21,142 nucleotides of DNA from a virus. Below the pieces are notes generated by a model that made no database searches, was not told where the DNA came from, and worked only from the letters and a program-made list of their open reading frames with translations. This document shows positions 6,460-13,265 of this stretch, piece by piece. The position numbers and the translations under genes were made by a program. The stretch covers positions 1-21,142 of the IMG/VR virus record IMGVR_UViG_3300043427_003007. The stretch is one strand, 5' to 3'. Numbering within the stretch: the stretch's first letter is position 1; every line of letters starts with the position of its first letter.

Positions 6460-6617
6460 AATTGTTTTGTTTTAAAAATATTTATAAAAAAAAACGTCTC
6501 CTTGCGGAGACGTTTTTTGAGTGCTTGACGACGTGCTTTTGCTTGTCGTAGTGCCTGAGGTTTAAGTTTTCGTTTTTGCTCTTTTTTAGAGTGGTGATAT
6601 CGATTAGGAATTTGCAT
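6393..6617 (-). CDS. Short, very basic ORF with an internal terminator
   Basis: The ATG at 6617 is 17 nt after the gp46 stop and 15 nt after a late-type box CATAAATA. The first 40 residues, starting MQIPNRYHHSKKEQKRKLKP and continuing QALRQAKARRQALKKRLRKE, are about 45 percent K and R, as in small nucleic-acid-binding proteins. The codons for RLRKETFF form the hairpin of the terminator at 6487-6516. The frame then runs on 67 nt into the next gene and loses its basic character. Either the gene ends prematurely by termination, giving an mRNA without a stop codon, or the real product has been cut by rearrangement. The N-terminal part looks coding; the C-terminal end given here is doubtful. Confidence 0.5.
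   Translation of the reverse strand: MQIPNRYHHSKKEQKRKLKPQALRQAKARRQALKKRLRKETFFFINIFKTKQLWIILILKKLIVKYMSKNNLMK
6479..6486 (-). promoter_or_regulatory. Late promoter TATAAATA for the 177-aa gene
   Basis: Exact T4 late consensus TATAAATA on the minus strand, 20 nt from the ATG at 6459, merging with the T-run of the terminator just before it. It would be read by gp55-RNA polymerase with the gp45 clamp. Confidence 0.8.
6487..6516 (-). terminator. Intrinsic terminator (GCAA loop) downstream of gp46
   Basis: Stem AAAACGTCTCC/GGAGACGTTTT, 11 perfect pairs around GCAA on the minus strand, followed by a run of T that leads into the late box. The symmetric A/T flanks could terminate plus-strand RNA too. 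Confidence 0.9.
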
Positions 6618-6631
6618 TGTTCTAAAATCAA

Positions 6632-6639
6632 TATTTATG
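6632..6639 (-). promoter_or_regulatory. Late promoter CATAAATA overlapping the gp46 stop
   Basis: Minus-strand CATAAATA contains the gp46 TAA stop and lies 15 nt before the ATG of the basic ORF. One mismatch to the T4 consensus. Confidence 0.55.
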
Positions 6640-8344
6640 TTATAAAAGAAAAATTCTTCTTTTTTTCAACTGTAAGGACATTTTCAAATTTGTCCTCCAT
6701 CCCTGTTTTATGGGAAATAACAAAGATATTAGCATCATTAATTACATAACGAATAATCTTAAGAAATTCTTCGGTTCCATTAGTATCTAATGAACTATCA
6801 AATACCTCATCAAAAATAATTAAATTACAAGAAACGGAGTTTTTAAGTTTAGCAACTTCCCTCCAAGCAAAAAGTAAAGAAAGATTAATTCTTGACTTTT
6901 CTCCTTCACTAAAAGAAGCATATGTAAAATCTTCGTGAATAGGAGATTGAATAGTTTCATTAAATTCCTCATCAAGAGTAAAATTAATGTAAAAATCCAT
7001 CATCTGAAGATATTTGTTAATCTGCTGATTAATTAATGGAATATATTTTTTAATGATTTTTGTTTTTATTCCATTGTCTTTTAAAAGTGAATGGGCAAAC
7101 TCATACTGAGAAATCTTTTCTTTTTTATCACTCAAATCTAAGAAGATTTGATCCAAAGATTTATTATAATCTTCTAATTTTTCCCACTCAGAATTCTTAT
7201 TTTCAAGTTGTTTGGTAATTGTTTGAATTTCTGTTTCCAGATCTTTGATCTGCCTTTGACTTCCAAATACCTTCGTATTGTTCTGAGAAATTTCATGGTT
7301 TAAATTTGTTATTTCTTTTGAAATGTGTAAAAAATGACTTTCTCGTATTTCTTCATCTTTAATTGCAGTTTCAAGTTCTTCATATCCACTCCTAAGTTCT
7401 TTTGCCTTACTTTCAATTTCATTGATTTTATTTAACCTAAATTCTTCATCAATGTGTTGAGTGCAAGTAGGGCAAACCGTATTATCGGTGAAAAACTTAT
7501 GTTCTTCTGTAATGTTTACTACTTTTTGAGATATTTTTCCTTTAAGATTTCCAAGTTTTTTGAGTTTTTCTTTTGCTCCAGAAACTTCTTCTAGATTTTT
7601 TGTTAGTGAAAAAATTTGTTCTTCAATTTTATTATTTTCAAGAATATATGAATTACATTCTTCAATTAATCGATCAATTACACTATTTTTTTTCTTAATA
7701 CTATCTTTACTTTCATTTTCAATCTTATCAATAAAGTCTTTTTGCATTTCAACCTTATCTTTAATAGATTGTTTTTTTAATTCCAATGTTCTTACTTCTT
7801 CTTTTATTTCACGAATTTTATCTTTAACAATATTATTCATGGAAGAAAAGATTTTTATATCTAACAAATCTTCAATTACTTCTCTTCTATGCGAAGATGA
7901 TAATTGCATAAAAGGAATAAAATTACTACTACCAATTATCACGATTTGAGTAAAAGATTTAAAATTCATTTTAAGAATTGATTGCTCAAACCATTTTTGT
8001 TGATCTACTGCAGAAGATCTTTGGTCTAACAATTTTCCATTACAAATTATTTCAAAAATATTAGGTTTTATCCCTCTACGAATTATATAATTAATATTTC
8101 CAATGCTAAAATAAACTTCAACAAGACAATCTTTTTCATTTATAGAATTAACTAATTGAGACTTGTTAATTCCCCTAAAAGATTTTCCGAAAAGTCCAAA
8201 TGTTAAGGCGTCAAGAAATGTGCTTTTCCCAAATCCATTTTTGCCTACTACTAACGTAGTCTTAGATTTTGAAAAATCCATTTCTTGAAAATGATTTCCA
8301 TAAGAAAGAAAATTTTTAAATTTTATTTTTTCAAAGTGTATCAT
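6635..8344 (-). CDS. gp46: Recombination endonuclease ATPase subunit gp46
   Basis: 569 aa (T4 560), an SMC/Rad50/SbcC-type ATPase. Walker A GKNGFGKST is at 34-42. Two long coiled coils (about 170-290 and 300-420) flank a zinc-hook CPTC at 291-294. The ABC signature FSEGEKSRI is at 478-486 and Walker B NLIIFDEVFD at 507-516, followed by the D-loop SSLD and the switch histidine in VISHK. With gp47 it resects DNA ends for recombination-dependent replication and helps degrade host DNA. It starts 1 nt after the DUF3110-like gene. It is extremely A/T rich, in contrast to genes left of 5.9 kb. All catalytic motifs are intact. Confidence 0.97.
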   Translation of the reverse strand: MIHFEKIKFKNFLSYGNHFQEMDFSKSKTTLVVGKNGFGKSTFLDALTFGLFGKSFRGINKSQLVNSINEKDCLVEVYFSIGNINYIIRRGIKPNIFEIICNGKLLDQRSSAVDQQKWFEQSILKMNFKSFTQIVIIGSSNFIPFMQLSSSHRREVIEDLLDIKIFSSMNNIVKDKIREIKEEVRTLELKKQSIKDKVEMQKDFIDKIENESKDSIKKKNSVIDRLIEECNSYILENNKIEEQIFSLTKNLEEVSGAKEKLKKLGNLKGKISQKVVNITEEHKFFTDNTVCPTCTQHIDEEFRLNKINEIESKAKELRSGYEELETAIKDEEIRESHFLHISKEITNLNHEISQNNTKVFGSQRQIKDLETEIQTITKQLENKNSEWEKLEDYNKSLDQIFLDLSDKKEKISQYEFAHSLLKDNGIKTKIIKKYIPLINQQINKYLQMMDFYINFTLDEEFNETIQSPIHEDFTYASFSEGEKSRINLSLLFAWREVAKLKNSVSCNLIIFDEVFDSSLDTNGTEEFLKIIRYVINDANIFVISHKTGMEDKFENVLTVEKKKNFSFIT

Positions 8345-8345
8345 T

Positions 8346-8621
8346 TTATATAAAATCAGTGTCCTTTTGATTAGGTGGTATAACTATATCATCTTTTGTA
8401 AAAATTTTGTATTCATATCCGTGCAATTCACATGCTTTTATTACAATTTCTTCCTCAACATCTACCACATTCATCTTTGGAAAATCCTCTTCTTCTAATA
8501 AGAGAGCAAACCTAACAGCATCATCTTCTTCCTCAAAAATATAAAGAATATGATCTCCAAATTCATCTACAGCAGCATATGCACCCTCTTGTTCTCTACC
8601 ATCTATAGTTATTAAATACAT
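8346..8621 (-). CDS. DUF3110-like small protein, 91 aa
   Basis: An acidic 91-aa protein with the blocks YIFEEEDDAVRFALLLEEED (about 27-46), FPKMNVVDVEEE and a C-terminal IPPNQKDTDF. This is the pattern of DUF3110, a small family common in cyanobacteria and plants (FEDEDDAxRFAxxLExQDFP ... ExxxFCxxxGYE ... PPxxNxExxDW). The match is made by eye. It lies exactly between gp47 and gp46, overlapping the gp47 stop by 1 nt (TAATG) and ending 1 nt before gp46, so it is co-translated with both nuclease subunits. A link to the gp46/47 complex is plausible but not shown. The family function is unknown. It may come from a cyanobacterial host. Confidence 0.8.
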   Translation of the reverse strand: MYLITIDGREQEGAYAAVDEFGDHILYIFEEEDDAVRFALLLEEEDFPKMNVVDVEEEIVIKACELHGYEYKIFTKDDIVIPPNQKDTDFI

Positions 8622-9652
8622 TATACTATTTCTAATGCCTCTTTGTAAACATCTTCAAGTACATTAGTTATAGCAGTTTTATTTAATTCACACTCACTTT
8701 CATCAATATACCTTTTTAACAGATTAAATGTATCTTCTGTTTCAAGAGACTCAAAATTTTCTAATTCTTGTATTTGAAAATTTTCAACAATTTTAACTTC
8801 TGCTGGATTTTTAGAGTATAGATTTTCTATAAATTTTTCAAATTTAAGTTGACTATCTTTTTTCTTTACAATAACCTTTACGATTTTATTTTCATAATTG
8901 TGCCTTACAATTGGAGTTGTGTCTTCTCCATAGTAAACAAGTTCAAAAATATTGTGAGGATTATCTATAGCACTATGTTCTAAAGTTTCTGTATTAAAAA
9001 TTGTAAATCCTCTTTCATCATAAAGATCATTCCAATAAATTTCGTAAGGGTTTCCAAGATAGTGAATATTACCTTTATTTGATCTAGTATGATAATGCCC
9101 AGAAAATACTTTTTCAAACTGACTAAAAATATTTGGGTCTCTTCCATCTTCCATAATATGACCTTTATAGGGAGGAAATCCATTAAGTTCCAAATGACCA
9201 GCAGCAACTTTACATTTAGAATTTTTTATCATTTTTAATGTTTTTTGTTCATTTTCATTATTAATCCAGGGAATTAATAATAAATTTAAATTTCCAATTT
9301 TAATTTCAGTTGCTTCTGAATATGTTTTTATGTTTTTGTATTCTTGTAGCAATAGATCAGGAGAATTTATACTATTAGAATTTTTCAAATAACAGTCGTG
9401 ATTTCCTGTAATCATATGAACTTCATATTTAGACAAAGGGTCTAAAACAACTCTTTTTGTCCATTCTAATCCATAGAAATCAATTGATTTACGACTATCA
9501 AAAGCATCACCCATATGGATGACAGTATTAATATTGTGATATTCTAGTGTTGGAAAAAATATATTTTTATAAAAAAGTTCAAAATGATCTTGAAATAATT
9601 TTGAAGATTTTCTAGCACAGAAATGTGTGTCAGTTATTATAGCAACTAGCAT
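8621..9652 (-). CDS. gp47: Recombination endonuclease nuclease subunit gp47
   Basis: 343 aa (T4 339), an Mre11/SbcD-type metallophosphoesterase. The metal ligands are visible in order: DTH (8-10), GDAFDSR (48-54), GNHD (83-86), a GHLEL segment around 153 and GHYHTRS near 200. It pairs with gp46 as an ATP-dependent nuclease for double-strand-break processing, recombination-primed replication and host DNA breakdown. The start MLVAIITDTHFCARK places the first motif where the family has it. It starts 3 nt after gp55 ends and overlaps the DUF3110-like gene by one base. A strong A/T bias, as in gp46. Confidence 0.96.
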   Translation of the reverse strand: MLVAIITDTHFCARKSSKLFQDHFELFYKNIFFPTLEYHNINTVIHMGDAFDSRKSIDFYGLEWTKRVVLDPLSKYEVHMITGNHDCYLKNSNSINSPDLLLQEYKNIKTYSEATEIKIGNLNLLLIPWINNENEQKTLKMIKNSKCKVAAGHLELNGFPPYKGHIMEDGRDPNIFSQFEKVFSGHYHTRSNKGNIHYLGNPYEIYWNDLYDERGFTIFNTETLEHSAIDNPHNIFELVYYGEDTTPIVRHNYENKIVKVIVKKKDSQLKFEKFIENLYSKNPAEVKIVENFQIQELENFESLETEDTFNLLKRYIDESECELNKTAITNVLEDVYKEALEIV

Positions 9653-9655
9653 AAT

Positions 9656-10135
9656 TCAATATCTTAATTTGATATGTACGTTTTCCTTAATTGAATTGTA
9701 GTCTGAGTAATTTGTTCCGTCAACTCCATTATCATCAACAAACACTTCATCAAATCCTGTTTTTTCAAGAATTTTATTTTTAATTTCTAGTTGTCTTTTC
9801 TCTTTCCCTATTCTACGAATAAAAGCATAGTGAATAATTTGAGTAAAATAAGCAAAGGGGTTCTGTGATTTCTCTGGATTAAAATTATGAAGATATTGAA
9901 TACAATTTTCAATGCCATCGGAAATCATATCATCTTTAAACATATAATTTACAAAATTAGGTTTAAAGGATAAATGAGTAGCAATTTTAAGAATACATTC
10001 TCCTATGTAGTTTGGAATAGGGGGTTTAGGAAGACCATTTGCTTCTGCATCTTCAATATTTTTTCTGTATTCTATAAGTGCTGCCAAAAATTCTTTATTA
10101 TTTACATAATGAATTGACCTTTTTCTTTTTGTCAT
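9656..10135 (-). CDS. gp55: Late-transcription sigma factor gp55
   Basis: 159 aa from the ATG at 10135 (MTKRKRSIHYVNNKEFLAAL), preceded by an AGAAG about 4 nt upstream. An in-frame ATG at 10153 would add six residues. It shares YVNNKE(F/L)L..I, MI(S/A)DGIE..I..LHNF and NP.AY.TQ...AF..RI.KE with T4 gp55 (185 aa). It is a reduced sigma factor: it binds host RNA polymerase core, recognises TATAAATA-like late promoters without a -35 element and is activated by the gp45 clamp. Nine such boxes occur in this window. It is a little shorter than T4 gp55 at the C-terminus, which in T4 binds the clamp; whether the clamp-binding tail is conserved cannot be told. Confidence 0.95.
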   Translation of the reverse strand: MTKRKRSIHYVNNKEFLAALIEYRKNIEDAEANGLPKPPIPNYIGECILKIATHLSFKPNFVNYMFKDDMISDGIENCIQYLHNFNPEKSQNPFAYFTQIIHYAFIRRIGKEKRQLEIKNKILEKTGFDEVFVDDNGVDGTNYSDYNSIKENVHIKLRY

Positions 10136-10179
10136 TACTTCTGTTGAAATCATAAGATCTACTAATTAAATATGTAGAC

Positions 10180-10208
10180 ATTATAACATTTTATCTAATA
10201 ATAAACAA
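10180..10208 (-). promoter_or_regulatory. Promoter upstream of gp55
   Basis: Minus strand TTGTTT (10208-10203), a 17-bp spacer and TATAAT (10185-10180), about 45 nt before the gp55 ATG. A perfect -10 and a moderate -35. It would give early expression of gp55, gp47 and gp46. Confidence 0.65.
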
Positions 10209-10211
10209 GTA

Positions 10212-10241
10212 TTGACATACGTATCTTATTATGAGTATAAT
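10212..10241 (+). promoter_or_regulatory. Consensus plus-strand promoter, antisense to the late/recombination genes
   Basis: TTGACA (10212-10217), an 18-bp spacer and TATAAT (10236-10241): both hexamers are perfect. Its -35 is only 3 bp from the -35 of the gp55 promoter on the other strand. A palindrome ATACGTAT (10217-10224) abuts the -35. No plus-strand gene follows; RNA from about 10248 would be antisense to the 129-aa gene and then uvsW. The 120-bp gap at 10154-10273 holds only these promoters. Confidence 0.6.
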
Positions 10242-10273
10242 AGGTTTGTTCCGTTTGAAGATAAGTTAGATCT

Positions 10274-10663
10274 CTATAAGTCTTTATAAATCTTTTCTAG
10301 TAGTTTTTTAGCATCATTTACGTTTGAGATATATCCCATTTTTCTAGATATATCTTGATTGTTATTCTTAATGTTGCTAATCTTTTTTACATATGACTGA
10401 TGCATCATAATCATTTCAATATCAGTATTTTCAGTTATTGTAATTACATCTTCCATTTTAATTAAAAACATATCTTCAGTGGTAGTTTTCATCCAAGGTT
10501 CTACTTTATATCCCACTGCTCCATTACGATTTTTATAATTTTTAATTATAATAGGATTAGTAACTAATAATATAATAGAATTATCTTCTTCACATGGAAG
10601 AACCTTTGTAAATATCTCCTCACTTGTTTTTAATTTTATTGATGCATAAAAATCTTCTTCCAT
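10274..10663 (-). CDS. Conserved cyanophage hypothetical protein, 129 aa, possibly Sm-like
   Basis: I recognise this as a protein regularly found next to uvsW and gp55 in T4-like cyanophages; it has no known function. The first 80 residues look like a small beta barrel: FYASIKLKTSEEIFTKVLP, IILLVTNPIIIKNY, GYKVEPWM, FLIKMEDVITITE. This strand order, with an acidic residue after the first turn and a hydrophobic V-I-T-I end, recalls the LSm/Hfq fold; that is a structural guess. About residues 85-129 are basic and helical (YVKKISNIKNNNQDISRK). It starts 1 nt after the uvsW stop. The plus-strand promoter at 10212 points straight into the 3' end of this gene. Confidence 0.75.
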   Translation of the reverse strand: MEEDFYASIKLKTSEEIFTKVLPCEEDNSIILLVTNPIIIKNYKNRNGAVGYKVEPWMKTTTEDMFLIKMEDVITITENTDIEMIMMHQSYVKKISNIKNNNQDISRKMGYISNVNDAKKLLEKIYKDL

Positions 10664-10664
10664 A

Positions 10665-12137
10665 TTATTTTAGAGTAATAGGTATAATTTCATAATTAAA
10701 GTCTTCTTCGTTATATATTTTTATTCTTTCTATAAAGTGATTTAAAGTATAATTTTTCTTTGAATTATATGTAGTATCATCTGCAATATCGTAAAGAGTT
10801 GCCTTGTCCTTGTTAGATCCTTTTCTTAAAACTCTTCCTATTGATTGTAAATTACGAATTCTAGATTTACTTGGTGAAGCAAATATCACATTATGTAAAT
10901 TTTTAATGGAAATACCTGTACTAAAAACACCATAGGAAGCAACAATAATTGCATTATTTTCTCTTTCAGTAATTTCTCTTACTTGCTCCCTCTCCTGAAC
11001 GTCTACTCCTCCATGGACAAAAAATACTTTACGTTTATCCTCAACATCAATATTTATTAATTCATACAAAGGTAATCCATGAGTTTCAACTCTTGAAAAA
11101 AGTATTAATGTATTTCCCTTTAAATCAAGTGCTAAATTTTTAATAAATTTATTTCTTTTATCATTATTGATAATGAACTGTATTTCATCTTCATACTTAT
11201 TAAATCTTTGAGGATTATGTTTTAAGACTAAACAATGAATATCTAATTTTGATGCCCTTCCTTTCTCTATAAGTTCTTTGGTTCCAACTGCTTTATAAGG
11301 AGGACCAAACAATCCAGAAATAACCCATTCATGGGTTTGAGAATCTTTACTTCCATTTGAAAGAGTTCCTGTAAATCCAAATCTATATTTTGCATTATGA
11401 GATTTTTTCATAATGTCAATTAATGATTTTGATTTACACCCATGACATTCATCTACAACTACACAGTCATAATCTTCAAAGAAAGATCTTTCTAATTTAT
11501 GAATACTTTGCCAGGTAGAAAGAGTTACTAACTTATCAGTTTTTTTTTCTTGCCCGGAATAAATCATATGACAATATTGATCTACATCCCATCCATATTC
11601 GGACCAATCTTTTATCATTTGATGAATAAGTGAAGTAGTTGGAAATACTACTAAACAATTTAATCCCTTACTTACATAGTATCTAATCACTGCATAAATC
11701 ATGAAAGATTTACCGGATGAAGTTGCAGATATCACAGTTTTTCTATTATATCTTAAGCATTCATATACCGTATCAATCTGATAATCATAAGGAGAAAATT
11801 TTCCAATATAATTCATATATCCCTTTACTCCTTCTAGGGATATTTCTTCATTTATTTCAAAAGGTAATCCATAGTACTTATTGTCAACAAATTCATAAGT
11901 ATATCCGTAATTTTTTATTTTTGCTATTACCCTATCTAAAAGACCTGCATACACTTCCCCTGTAGTAGTGCTTAAAAGTCTTATTTCTCCATTCCATCCT
12001 TTACCTCTATATTGAGGCATAAACTTCGCAGATTCAACAGAAAAGGTAAAGTGAGGAGCAAGTTCATGTAAAATATGAGGTTCACATTCTAACTTAATGT
12101 AAACCTCATTCTTTTTTGATATAATAATGTCACTCAT
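10665..12137 (-). CDS. uvsW: DNA/RNA helicase UvsW
   Basis: 490 aa (T4 503), a superfamily 2 helicase. The N-terminal substrate domain is at about 1-105. The helicase core follows, with a Q-motif region FSPYDYQ (114-120), Walker A ATSSGKS (138-144), motif Ia VVFPTTSL (163-170), motif II DECH (229-232), motif III FTGT (255-258) and motif VI QSIGRVLRKGS near 430. UvsW unwinds branched recombination intermediates and R-loops and turns off origin-dependent replication in favour of recombination-dependent replication; in T4 it is a late gene. Here too an AATAAATA late box stands 22 nt upstream. All motifs are intact. It stands right after uvsY. Confidence 0.97.
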   Translation of the reverse strand: MSDIIISKKNEVYIKLECEPHILHELAPHFTFSVESAKFMPQYRGKGWNGEIRLLSTTTGEVYAGLLDRVIAKIKNYGYTYEFVDNKYYGLPFEINEEISLEGVKGYMNYIGKFSPYDYQIDTVYECLRYNRKTVISATSSGKSFMIYAVIRYYVSKGLNCLVVFPTTSLIHQMIKDWSEYGWDVDQYCHMIYSGQEKKTDKLVTLSTWQSIHKLERSFFEDYDCVVVDECHGCKSKSLIDIMKKSHNAKYRFGFTGTLSNGSKDSQTHEWVISGLFGPPYKAVGTKELIEKGRASKLDIHCLVLKHNPQRFNKYEDEIQFIINNDKRNKFIKNLALDLKGNTLILFSRVETHGLPLYELINIDVEDKRKVFFVHGGVDVQEREQVREITERENNAIIVASYGVFSTGISIKNLHNVIFASPSKSRIRNLQSIGRVLRKGSNKDKATLYDIADDTTYNSKKNYTLNHFIERIKIYNEEDFNYEIIPITLK

Positions 12138-12158
12138 AAAATAATTAGTTTCTATGAG

Positions 12159-12166
12159 TATTTATT
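12159..12166 (-). promoter_or_regulatory. Late promoter AATAAATA for uvsW
   Basis: Minus-strand AATAAATA, 5 nt after the uvsY stop and 22 nt before the uvsW ATG. It agrees with late expression of uvsW in T4. Confidence 0.65.
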
Positions 12167-12170
12167 GCAC

Positions 12171-12605
12171 TTATCCCAACCCACTTGCAAACCTTTGATA
12201 GTCTATGGCATTTTTTATTTGGTAAGTTCTACTATGAATCATTTTTAAAATATCCTGAATATAACTTAACATTACATCATAATATTCAACCTTTAAACTA
12301 GCCTGAGAAAGACTTTCATCTGCATCCATATATTTTTGTAAAGTATCTTTGTCTCTTATTTTTTTAGGGAATGGGTTTTCAATATAAACATCTGGATCTG
12401 CTTTTCCAGTGTAATATTCATATTTTTGATGCCTTATATTTCTTTTTTGTTGTTCTGCTTTCTTTTTAAGAAGAAGAATATTGTTGTAAATATCAAAATA
12501 TTTTGCATGTAAAGATGCAGTATTCAAAGATTCCATGTGAAGATTATCTGGGTCAATCTTTGAATCTTCTTCCCACATTTTTTGTATTGTTTCAAGATCT
12601 ATCAT
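12171..12605 (-). CDS. uvsY: Recombination mediator UvsY
   Basis: 144 aa from the ATG at 12605 (MIDLETIQKMWEEDSKIDPD); a TTG 15 nt upstream is in frame but less likely. It aligns with T4 UvsY (137 aa): DLxxLxxxWxxDxxID, the block LHAKYFDIYNNILLLKK (T4 MLYSKWLNKHSSIKKEM), YYTGKADPDVY (T4 YYSGRGDGDEF), LQKYMDADESL (T4 VLSADKDVL), and the end IHSRTYQIKNAIDYQRFASG (T4 IKSRGFAIKHIQDMRAFEAG, with an RxFxIK core). UvsY forms hexamers that load the UvsX recombinase on gp32-covered single-stranded DNA. Genes for UvsX and gp32 are not in the window. It lies between gp3 and uvsW; no good Shine-Dalgarno is visible, so coupling to gp3 is likely. Confidence 0.88.
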   Translation of the reverse strand: MIDLETIQKMWEEDSKIDPDNLHMESLNTASLHAKYFDIYNNILLLKKKAEQQKRNIRHQKYEYYTGKADPDVYIENPFPKKIRDKDTLQKYMDADESLSQASLKVEYYDVMLSYIQDILKMIHSRTYQIKNAIDYQRFASGLG

Positions 12606-12620
12606 TATTTTAATTAGCAA

Positions 12621-13190
12621 TTAACTTGGAGGATTTAATGGATTTCCAATCCTATCTACTATATTATACATCATATACTTAAAAGAAACATCTGCTGTAA
12701 AATATTCCTCATCAGTAGATGTTGCATCAAACTGTAAGGTGCTCAATCTATATGGAAACATAGATTTGAATACCACATTAAAATTGAAATTTTGATTACT
12801 GTTCAAAACCAATAAAGTTCCATCAGAATATAAATTCATACTGGAATTATAAGGTTGTTCAAAAGATTCATTATTATTTTGCCAATTATATATCTCACTT
12901 AGAGACTCTGGAAATCCAAGACCTCTCATCCAGTTTTGAATTTCCATATAGTTTTCAAGATTTTCATCTACTAAAAATCTCAAAGTAAAGTCTTCAAATT
13001 CCATTTTGTCGCCTGGAATTGGAACATTATTTAAGTAATTTGGTTGCTCAGTTACTCCAAGAGTAATAGAAGGAATATTTGCAGTGTTGGAGAAAAAAGC
13101 TACTTTTGGTGCCCTATTCAAGGTAAATTTAAATCCTAGAGATGAAAGAAAATTTCTATTCTCTATTTGACCTTTAAATCCTGCAGACAT
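12621..13190 (-). CDS. gp3: Tail completion and sheath stabiliser protein gp3
   Basis: 189 aa (T4 gp3 176). Shared landmarks with T4 gp3: a conserved NIPSITLGVT turn (T4 SVPIPGIRIP), F(E)DFTLRFLVDENLENYMEI followed by NWM (T4 YDPLIVRFIVDEELKSWIGM YEWM), a DGTLLVLNSNQNFNFNVVFK strand pair (T4 SKTEIVMSINFYKPW), then LSTLQFDATSTDEEYFTADVS and a final FKYMMYNI. gp3 caps the tail tube end and meets the sheath. It shares the tail-tube fold with gp19, so a second tube-like protein was considered, but its position after gp23 and the FLVDENLENY segment favour gp3. Expression is late, from a box 13 nt upstream. Confidence 0.85.
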   Translation of the reverse strand: MSAGFKGQIENRNFLSSLGFKFTLNRAPKVAFFSNTANIPSITLGVTEQPNYLNNVPIPGDKMEFEDFTLRFLVDENLENYMEIQNWMRGLGFPESLSEIYNWQNNNESFEQPYNSSMNLYSDGTLLVLNSNQNFNFNVVFKSMFPYRLSTLQFDATSTDEEYFTADVSFKYMMYNIVDRIGNPLNPPS

Positions 13191-13202
13191 AATTTTTTTA
13201 AT

Positions 13203-13210
13203 TATTTAGA
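13203..13210 (-). promoter_or_regulatory. Late promoter TCTAAATA for gp3
   Basis: Minus-strand TCTAAATA, directly after the T-run of the gp23 terminator and 13 nt before the gp3 ATG. It has one mismatch to TATAAATA. Confidence 0.6.
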
Positions 13211-13235
13211 TAAAAAAAAAGACCCTTTCGGGTCT
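13211..13235 (-). terminator. Intrinsic terminator after gp23
   Basis: Minus strand AGACCC GAAA GGGTCT followed by nine T (shared with the stem end). A 6-bp stem with a GNRA tetraloop, 25 nt after the gp23 stop. Confidence 0.9.
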
Positions 13236-13247
13236 CTTGTGATACTT

Positions 13248-13265
13248 ATGTGATTTAGATCACAT
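13248..13265 (-). promoter_or_regulatory. Hairpin across the gp23 stop codon
   Basis: Perfect 7-bp stem ATGTGAT/ATCACAT with a 4-nt CTAA loop on the minus strand; the TGA stop is inside the 5' arm. It has no T-run, so it is more likely an mRNA 3'-end stabiliser than a terminator. Confidence 0.4.

Noticed and set aside
10242-10273. tRNA or small structured RNA just after the plus-strand promoter
   Set aside because: No cloverleaf or strong hairpin is visible; only weak A/T pairings.
12621-13190. Second tail tube (gp19 paralogue)
   Set aside because: The fold family is shared, but the FLVDENLENY segment, length and position next to uvsY fit gp3 better.
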